The notes beneath the pieces were generated by a model. The model was not told the origin of the DNA, made no database searches, and worked only from the letters and a program-made list of their open reading frames with translations. Below, one piece after another: positions 4,970 to 8,682 of a DNA stretch of 8,682 bases. The first letter of the stretch is position 1; every line of letters begins with the position of its first letter. Origin of the DNA: Candidatus Woesearchaeota archaeon (GTDB lineage: Archaea; Nanobdellota; Nanobdellia; Woesearchaeales; GW2011-AR9); assembly GCA_016179995.1 (NCBI GenBank), contig JACPCC010000070.1, positions 1-8,682 of the forward strand, given 5' to 3'. The translations under genes and the position numbers were made by a program.

Positions 4970-6796
4970 TTATTTAGTAATTTGTTCTTTAGTGATCTTG
5001 TTTAATAACTGCGTAGTATCAGAAAATATTTGGCAGTTTTTAGCAAAACAATCTTGAATAATCTTATTTTTTATCTGTAGAGAATTAAGCGGTAAATTTT
5101 TCCAAGCTAAATGGTAAGGGGTGTGAATGAGGTGAAAATTACCAGAACTTAGAAGAACCATTAAATTGAAGAAGTCATAATTTAATGGTGAGCGATAGTT
5201 TTGCGGCTTATATTCTTCTCCTAAAACAATCTTGCTCCTTAAGACTGCCAGCTCTGCCAGAGAAGTAGAAGAAGGCAGAGGATGGTCAAAAATAGAAGCA
5301 GGAACTAATTTGAAATCTAGATTGAGGCTTTCTTTCCAACCGCTTTTATTAAATTTAAAAATAGTTGAGTATAATTCTCTTGTTTTAAGCAGATAAATCT
5401 CGTCTTCTTCAGATAGATAAGTTGCAAAAAGAAGTAGTGCAGCATGGTCTTCTAAAAACTCTCCTTCTTGTATTTTATTATCTAAGGAGCTGCGTCTTAC
5501 TTTTCCTTCAAGATAATGTTTATTCCAGAGATTTTTAAAAAGCAGTTCTGATTTAGCCTTAGCGGAAGTGTTGTTCAAATAACGATATGCTATCAAAAAA
5601 GCAATTCCCAATAAAGAGTTCCAACTGGTTATTTTCTTTTTGTCAATAGATGGTTGTTCTCTTTTTTTTCTAAGGCTAAGTAATTTATTTTCAATTTCAG
5701 GTAGAAAAGAAAGATCTTGTTTAATAAAATGTAATTTTCCTTCAAAATTACCTTCTTCAGATATTTCATATAAAGATTTGAATGAAGAAAATTCTTTTTC
5801 TGTTAGAATTTGCTTCAACTCTTTTGATGACCATAAGTAAGTTAAGCCTTCATGATGGTTAGTATCAGCATCAAGAGATGAACAGTATAAGCCACTATCA
5901 AAAAAAGAGTTGTCCAAGCAAGAGATTATCTTTTCAGTTATAGTTTTGTATACTGCATTTTGGCTTATCTTATAAGCGGCACTATAAACCCATAAAAGCA
6001 ATGCTTGATCATAGAGCATTTTTTCAAAATGAGGAATAGTCCAATTTGAATCAACACAATAGCGATAAAAACCGCCTTGAAGATGATCGTGTAATCCTCT
6101 TTTTGCCATTACATCTAGCAAAGATAGAATGATGGTTAGTATCTCTTTATCTTTCTTCAAATCATAATAATGCAATAGAAGCAACAAAGTGTTGTGTGGA
6201 GGGAACTGCAGACCTTCACTAAAACTAGAAGTATAGGGGATAAATGATTCTTTAAATGAATTAAATAAATCTTGCTCTTTAATTGATTGAAATATTGCCA
6301 GAGGTATTTCATAATCGATAGAAAGCTTTTTCATCTGCTCTTTATCATTACTCATTTCTTTTAATTGGTGAATTAGATTTAGAAAAGAGGGAAATCCAGG
6401 CGGTGAAGTTGAAGGGAGATAAGTTAGGGCGAATATTGGTTTGATCTTTGAACTAAAAAATACATTTAATGGCCAGCCACCTTGGCCGCTTATTTGCTGA
6501 ATAAAAGACAGGCAATAAGAGTCAATATCTGGGCGTTGTTCTCGGTCAACCTTAATGGAAACAAAATATTGGTTTAGAAATTTAGCTATTTCAAGATTAG
6601 AAAATGAGTCCTTAGCCATTACATGGCACCAATGACAAGCAGCATATCCTATAGAGACAAAAATTATTTTATGGTTATTTTTAGCGTAATCTAAAGTTTC
6701 CTCATTCCATTCCTGCCAGTAGATGGGATTATCTTTATGCTGCTGTAAGTAGGGTGAGGTGGAATTATCAAGATTATTACGCTGGAAGTTTAACAT
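4970..6796 (-). CDS. Thioredoxin-domain protein, YyaL/SSP411 (DUF255) family
   Basis: The 608-residue protein joins an N-terminal thioredoxin-like domain (about 5-165) to an alpha/alpha-barrel region like those of six-hairpin glycosidases and N-acylglucosamine epimerases (about 190-600). Family hallmarks are visible: NSTSPYLQQH (11-20), the active-site block CHWCHVM (54-60), KVDREQRPDID (82-92), GQGGWPLNVF (104-113), GGFYRYCVD (241-249) with HFEKMLYDQ (256-264), and a late NCQIF element (587-591) near the end. No signal peptide is seen, so it is probably cytosolic. The biochemical function of the family is poorly defined. At 608 residues it is shorter than many homologues of about 680, but both ends look intact. 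The ATG at 6796 has a TATA-like box about 28 bp upstream. Confidence 0.9.
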   Translation of the reverse strand: MLNFQRNNLDNSTSPYLQQHKDNPIYWQEWNEETLDYAKNNHKIIFVSIGYAACHWCHVMAKDSFSNLEIAKFLNQYFVSIKVDREQRPDIDSYCLSFIQQISGQGGWPLNVFFSSKIKPIFALTYLPSTSPPGFPSFLNLIHQLKEMSNDKEQMKKLSIDYEIPLAIFQSIKEQDLFNSFKESFIPYTSSFSEGLQFPPHNTLLLLLHYYDLKKDKEILTIILSLLDVMAKRGLHDHLQGGFYRYCVDSNWTIPHFEKMLYDQALLLWVYSAAYKISQNAVYKTITEKIISCLDNSFFDSGLYCSSLDADTNHHEGLTYLWSSKELKQILTEKEFSSFKSLYEISEEGNFEGKLHFIKQDLSFLPEIENKLLSLRKKREQPSIDKKKITSWNSLLGIAFLIAYRYLNNTSAKAKSELLFKNLWNKHYLEGKVRRSSLDNKIQEGEFLEDHAALLLFATYLSEEDEIYLLKTRELYSTIFKFNKSGWKESLNLDFKLVPASIFDHPLPSSTSLAELAVLRSKIVLGEEYKPQNYRSPLNYDFFNLMVLLSSGNFHLIHTPYHLAWKNLPLNSLQIKNKIIQDCFAKNCQIFSDTTQLLNKITKEQITK

Positions 6797-6820
6797 TTTA
6801 GAAGTTATTTTAGTTATAAG

Positions 6821-6827
6821 ATATAAA
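6821..6827 (-). promoter_or_regulatory. TATA box of the YyaL-family gene
   Basis: TTTATAT on the minus strand is centred about 28 bp before the ATG at 6796, matching the other leaderless genes. Other A/T boxes (TTTAAATA at 6831 and 6844) lie further upstream in the repeat-rich gap. Confidence 0.5.
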
Positions 6828-6830
6828 GTA

Positions 6831-6854
6831 TTTAAATAAGTTGTTTAAATAAGT
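6831..6854. repeat. Direct repeats of TTTAAATAAGT on the left edge of the element
   Basis: TTTAAATAAGT occurs at 6831-6841 and again at 6844-6854, a 13-bp period. A related third copy, TTAAATAAGTTGT, lies on the other side of the inverted-repeat element at 7027-7039 and matches 6832-6844 exactly over 13 bp. These could be target-site duplication remnants or repeated TATA-like boxes. Confidence 0.7.
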
Positions 6855-6874
6855 ATGTGCATAGCTCGTTCGCG

Positions 6875-6910
6875 CAGTTTCTTCGATAAAACTACTTAGA
6901 TCGGAAACTG
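6875..6910 (+). repeat. Imperfect hairpin inside the element
   Basis: CAGTTTC (6875-6881) pairs with GAAACTG (6904-6910). One further G-U pair, a two-base bulge and GAU/AUC extend the stem towards a 12-nt loop. It joins the unique left part of the element to the first tandem copy. Pairing was done by eye, without an energy calculation. Confidence 0.4.
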
Positions 6911-7008
6911 TTCCTATTAGTCTTACGAATAGCTAAGCGCTCACTGGTCAGCTTAGATCGGAAACTGTTCCTATTAGTCTTACGAATAGCTAAGCGCTCA
7001 CTGGTCAG
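6895..7008. repeat. Two perfect 57-bp tandem copies
   Basis: Positions 6895-6951 and 6952-7008 are identical over all 57 bases, so the duplication is recent or kept uniform. Each unit contains CTATT/AATAG and GGAA/TTCC short hairpins. CTAAGC of copy 1 (6933-6938) pairs with GCTTAG across the junction (6951-6956). Because 57 is a multiple of three, one frame stays open on each strand as a 19-residue repeat, but neither has an ATG, so coding is unlikely. Confidence 0.9.
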
Positions 7009-7097
7009 TTGACGCTATGCACATACTTAAATAAGTTGTGATAAAGTGGTTATTATAAATAATAGAGAATAATCAGAATTAATAATTATCCAAATGT

Positions 7098-7131
7098 ATT
7101 AAATCTAAAGATAGCATTAAATCTAAAGATA
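7098..7131. repeat. 16-bp direct repeat upstream of the methyltransferase gene
   Basis: ATTAAATCTAAAGATA occurs at 7098-7113 and 7116-7131, separated by GC, an 18-bp period. The repeats end a few bases before the likely TATA box of the gene at 7164, so they occupy the position of an activator or BRE-proximal site. Simple slippage could also explain them. Confidence 0.75.
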
Positions 7132-7142
7132 AATTTATGAAT
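7131..7142 (+). promoter_or_regulatory. Probable TATA box of the (uracil-C5)-methyltransferase gene
   Basis: The A/T-rich stretch containing TTTATGAA is centred about 26 bp before the ATG at 7164, giving leaderless spacing. The box departs from the consensus. An ATG inside it (7138) meets a stop after seven codons and is out of frame with the gene. Confidence 0.4.
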
Positions 7143-7163
7143 AACTTAACTAATTATTAGTTC

Positions 7164-8297
7164 ATGGTAACTCCTCTTTGCTCTTATTTTAACGATTGTG
7201 CGGGCTGTGCTTTTCAGCAAGTAGATTATAGTTCACAATTAGAGCGTAAAAGGAAAATTTTAGCTCTGGCTGTAAATTTAAATATAGATAAAGTTAAAGT
7301 GCATTCGGCAAATTCTTATTATTACCGCAATCGCCTGGAATTTTTACTTGGAACAAAAGGATTTGGTTTGAGAAATAAGGATGGAAAAGTAATCCCCATT
7401 GACAAGTGCGTGATTGCAGAAAAAAAGATTAATGATAATTTAACAGAGGTGAATAAATTTTTTGAGAATGTTATTTTTCAAAGTATTTCTATTGCAGAAG
7501 CGCTAAAAACCTTTCATGGTTTAGTTCTTAGAACTACAAGCCAAGGATTTTCTTCCCTCTCTATAGTGATCAAGAGCGGCGCTCCAAAACAAGAATGGGC
7601 CATTGAAAAGATAAAGGAATTTAGTCTTCATAGCAGTTGTGAAAATGTATTGCTAACTCTAACTGATAATGAAGAATTATATTCTGCAGATTATTTAGTA
7701 CTCAAAGGCCAAGATTATTTAGAAGAACCGTTTCTCGACAAAAAAATTCAATTTCCCATTCAGGGATTTTTCCAGAATAATACAAAAATGGCTGAAGAAA
7801 TACAGAAATATATTAGAAAGTTAATTTCTGATCATTCGAGCAATTCAAACAATTCAACTAAAAACACTCAACTCCTGGACCTCTACAGCGGCGTAGGCTG
7901 TTTTGGAATTATCAACGCAAATTTATTTCAAAAAGTTACTTTTATAGAAAGCTTTGCTCCAGCTATAGACTATGCTAAGAGAAATATGGAATTAAATGCA
8001 GTTAAAAATGGAGAAGCCTATGCTTTTGAAGCCAAAAAGATGCGAAGATTAAAGTTTCTCAATGATATTTATGTAATTACTGATCCTCCTAGAATTGGCA
8101 TGGAGATGGAAACAATAAATATCTTAAAGAGCCTAAAACCAAAAATAATTATTTATGTTTCTTGTAATATAGAACAATTAAAAAAAGATTTATTAAAATT
8201 TAAGAATTATACTCTCAAGAGTGCAGCTTTATTTGACTTTTTTCCACAGACTAAGCATATAGAAGCAGTGGTGGGGTTGAGTTTAAACATTAAATAA
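7164..8297 (+). CDS. TrmA/RumA-family RNA (uracil-C5)-methyltransferase
   Basis: This 377-residue enzyme would methylate C5 of a uridine in tRNA (U54) or 23S rRNA using S-adenosylmethionine. Four cysteines fit the family's [4Fe-4S] site: Cys6, Cys12, Cys15 (CSYFNDCAGC) and Cys82. RNRLEF (55-60) and GFFQNN (201-206) precede the SAM-binding motif LLDLYSGVGCFGI (237-249). DPPRIGM (307-313), the nucleophile in YVSCN (Cys334) and the general-base region HIEAVVGL (365-372, Glu367) complete the active site. No N-terminal TRAM domain is present. Archaea have both a tRNA U54 and an rRNA version, and I cannot tell which this is, so no symbol is given. Residues 224-235 form a Ser/Asn-rich linker. The ATG at 7164 lies just five codons before the first cluster cysteine, with a TATA-like box 26 bp upstream. 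Confidence 0.9.
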   Translation: MVTPLCSYFNDCAGCAFQQVDYSSQLERKRKILALAVNLNIDKVKVHSANSYYYRNRLEFLLGTKGFGLRNKDGKVIPIDKCVIAEKKINDNLTEVNKFFENVIFQSISIAEALKTFHGLVLRTTSQGFSSLSIVIKSGAPKQEWAIEKIKEFSLHSSCENVLLTLTDNEELYSADYLVLKGQDYLEEPFLDKKIQFPIQGFFQNNTKMAEEIQKYIRKLISDHSSNSNNSTKNTQLLDLYSGVGCFGIINANLFQKVTFIESFAPAIDYAKRNMELNAVKNGEAYAFEAKKMRRLKFLNDIYVITDPPRIGMEMETINILKSLKPKIIIYVSCNIEQLKKDLLKFKNYTLKSAALFDFFPQTKHIEAVVGLSLNIK

Positions 8298-8312
8298 TTT
8301 ATGCCAACCATC

Positions 8313-8334
8313 TTTTTATACTCCGGTCTTTTTT
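8313..8334 (+). terminator. Double T-tract terminator after the methyltransferase gene
   Basis: T-runs of five (8313-8317) and six (8329-8334) follow the stop codon by 16 and 32 bp, with no strong hairpin between them. Oligo-T tracts of this kind are typical archaeal intrinsic terminators. Confidence 0.55.
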
Positions 8335-8448
8335 AATAATACATGACTCAAAATATTGCCCAAATAGATTTCGTAGCATACAAGGACTTAATTATCTGCA
8401 ATTTTTAAGTCAACTAAACAGAAAGAGTTTAATTGTTCCTGGTGTAGA

Positions 8449-8580
8449 ATGTTAATGCCTCGCTTAGGAACTTACGTTCTTTCTGGGATATATGTGTTAA
8501 GAGAAGCGAATACAAATAGATTGTTAGAGATTAATCCTCAAGACGCGGCCAGAGATCAGTGTTATATCAGATATAGCTAA
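8449..8580 (+). CDS. Weak short ORF, 43 codons
   Basis: From ATG at 8449 a frame runs to TAA at 8578-8580, beginning MLMPRLGTYVLSGIYVL. The same frame is open back to 8392 and would add NCSWCR, a CxxC pair, but without an ATG. No TATA box at leaderless distance is evident, and only GGTG at 8441-8444 resembles a Shine-Dalgarno. It may be a chance frame or a remnant of a zinc-binding protein. No family is recognised. Confidence 0.15.
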   Translation: MLMPRLGTYVLSGIYVLREANTNRLLEINPQDAARDQCYIRYS

Positions 8581-8588
8581 TTGGTATT

Positions 8589-8671
8589 TGTTTAGTTCGG
8601 CGCGGTCAATGAGTTTTCCGAGCGTAACCATTCGTCAGATGGTTTGAGTTCCCAGCCAGATAAACTAAACA
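8589..8671 (+). ncRNA. Candidate structured RNA with three-way-junction potential
   Basis: A perfect 9-bp outer stem (TGTTTAGTT 8589-8597 with AACTAAACA 8663-8671) encloses two hairpins. One is GCGCGG/CCGAGC (8600-8605 with 8618-8623, one mismatch). The other is AACCAT/ATGGTT (8626-8631 with 8639-8644, seven-base loop). A palindromic TATA-like box, TATATCAGATATA, lies 20-26 bp upstream. The strand is uncertain and no known RNA family is recognised. It overlaps a minus-strand partial frame, and both cannot easily be right. Confidence 0.3.
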
Positions 8672-8682
8672 TATTATTTTCC
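8592..8682 (-). CDS. Possible C-terminal end of a minus-strand gene entering from the right
   Basis: One minus-strand frame is open from the window edge to TAA at 8594-8592 and encodes 29 residues, including SGWELKPSDEWLRSENSL. The relatively G+C-rich codons (CTC, GCG, CCG) differ from neighbouring genes. If real, it would be the end of a gene, possibly acquired, starting beyond 8682. With only 30 codons visible and a competing RNA-fold interpretation, support is weak, and I see no transposase motif in the visible part. Confidence 0.25.
   Translation of the reverse strand, partial: ENNMFSLSGWELKPSDEWLRSENSLTAPN

Larger units (their letters stand above)
6850..7029. mobile_element. Inverted-repeat element with internal tandem duplication (MITE-like, or a structured RNA gene)
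   Basis: Perfect 16-bp inverted repeats bound this 180-bp stretch: TAAGTATGTGCATAGC at 6850-6865 and its exact complement at 7014-7029. Taking the inner 15 bp as the terminal repeats (6851-6865 and 7014-7028), the bases directly outside are AAAT on both sides (6847-6850 and 7029-7032), which could be a target-site duplication. The interior holds two identical 57-bp copies and is about 44% G+C, well above the A/T-rich flanks, as expected for an insertion or a folded RNA in an A/T-rich genome. It has no start-bearing ORF, so it would be non-autonomous if mobile. As an RNA, the 16-bp stem would close a multi-hairpin fold. It sits between two divergent genes and disrupts neither. No named family is recognised. 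Confidence 0.5.
8298..8682. other. 385-bp terminal region with no recognised gene
   Basis: Beyond the T-tract terminator I recognise no conserved protein, tRNA, rRNA, SRP RNA or RNase P RNA signature. What can be seen are inverted repeats (GTTCCT 8435-8440 with AGGAAC 8466-8471; GAAC/GTTC at 8468-8479; the palindrome TATATCAGATATA at 8563-8575), a short CxxC-containing frame, and a multi-stem region at 8589-8671. G+C rises towards the right end. The stretch may hold an undetected RNA gene, a decayed gene, or the end of a gene lying beyond the window. Confidence 0.5.

Noticed and set aside
5640..5840. Plus-strand 66-codon frame inside the YyaL-family gene
   Set aside because: It is antisense to conserved coding sequence and has no promoter or recognisable domain.
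6895..6951. C/D box guide RNA or integron attC site
   Set aside because: CTGA occurs on the minus strand, but no RTGATGA C box accompanies it, and the attC core sequences are missing.
6895..7008. CRISPR array
   Set aside because: There are only two copies, the units abut without distinct spacers, and no cas gene lies in the window.
6895..7013. Small repetitive protein encoded by the 57-bp units
   Set aside because: One frame per strand stays open through both copies, but neither has an ATG, and stops close both ends. Any repeat whose length is a multiple of three would preserve such a frame.
8626..8662. tRNA T-arm resemblance in GGTTTGAGTTCCC
   Set aside because: The T-stem does not pair properly, and no D-arm, anticodon arm or acceptor stem fits around it.

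Overview
The window looks archaeal. It carries genes for the ribosome-rescue factor aPelota and the large subunit of the archaeal clamp loader (replication factor C). Five of its six full-length genes have an A/T-rich TATA-like box centred about 25-28 bp before the start codon and no clear Shine-Dalgarno sequence, which is the usual layout for leaderless archaeal transcripts. The DNA is A+T-rich, the genes are separated and mostly monocistronic, and the RfcL is short. Together these would fit a DPANN lineage (for example Woesearchaeota-like), but that placement is inference.

Layout. 1-37: the first 12 codons of a minus-strand gene that leaves the window, with a strong Shine-Dalgarno. 38-331: a regulatory-looking gap with a 16-bp palindrome, repeated TTAATC/GATTAA half-sites, a hairpin and a possible 21-codon leaderless ORF. 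332-1414 (-): pelA. 1496-2704 (-): rfcL, lacking the usual C-terminal tail. 2801-3442 (-): an unrecognised 213-residue protein with a TTG start. 3505-4923 (+): an IMP dehydrogenase/GMP reductase family enzyme with two CBS domains. 4970-6796 (-): a thioredoxin-domain protein of the YyaL/SSP411 (DUF255) family. 6797-7163: a divergent intergenic region holding a compact element with perfect 16-bp inverted repeats around two identical 57-bp tandem copies. 7164-8297 (+): a TrmA/RumA-type tRNA or rRNA (uracil-C5)-methyltransferase with an iron-sulfur cluster motif. 8298-8682: no recognised gene, but potential RNA structure and two weak short ORFs.

The genes do not form one pathway. They are housekeeping genes for translation quality control, replication, purine nucleotide metabolism, RNA modification and probable redox or carbohydrate-linked function, each apparently with its own promoter. 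The most unusual DNA is in the gaps: the 6850-7029 inverted-repeat element (a MITE-like insertion or a structured RNA), the half-site cluster at 93-141, and the potentially structured stretch at 8435-8671. I see no CRISPR array, complete transposase, tRNA or rRNA.
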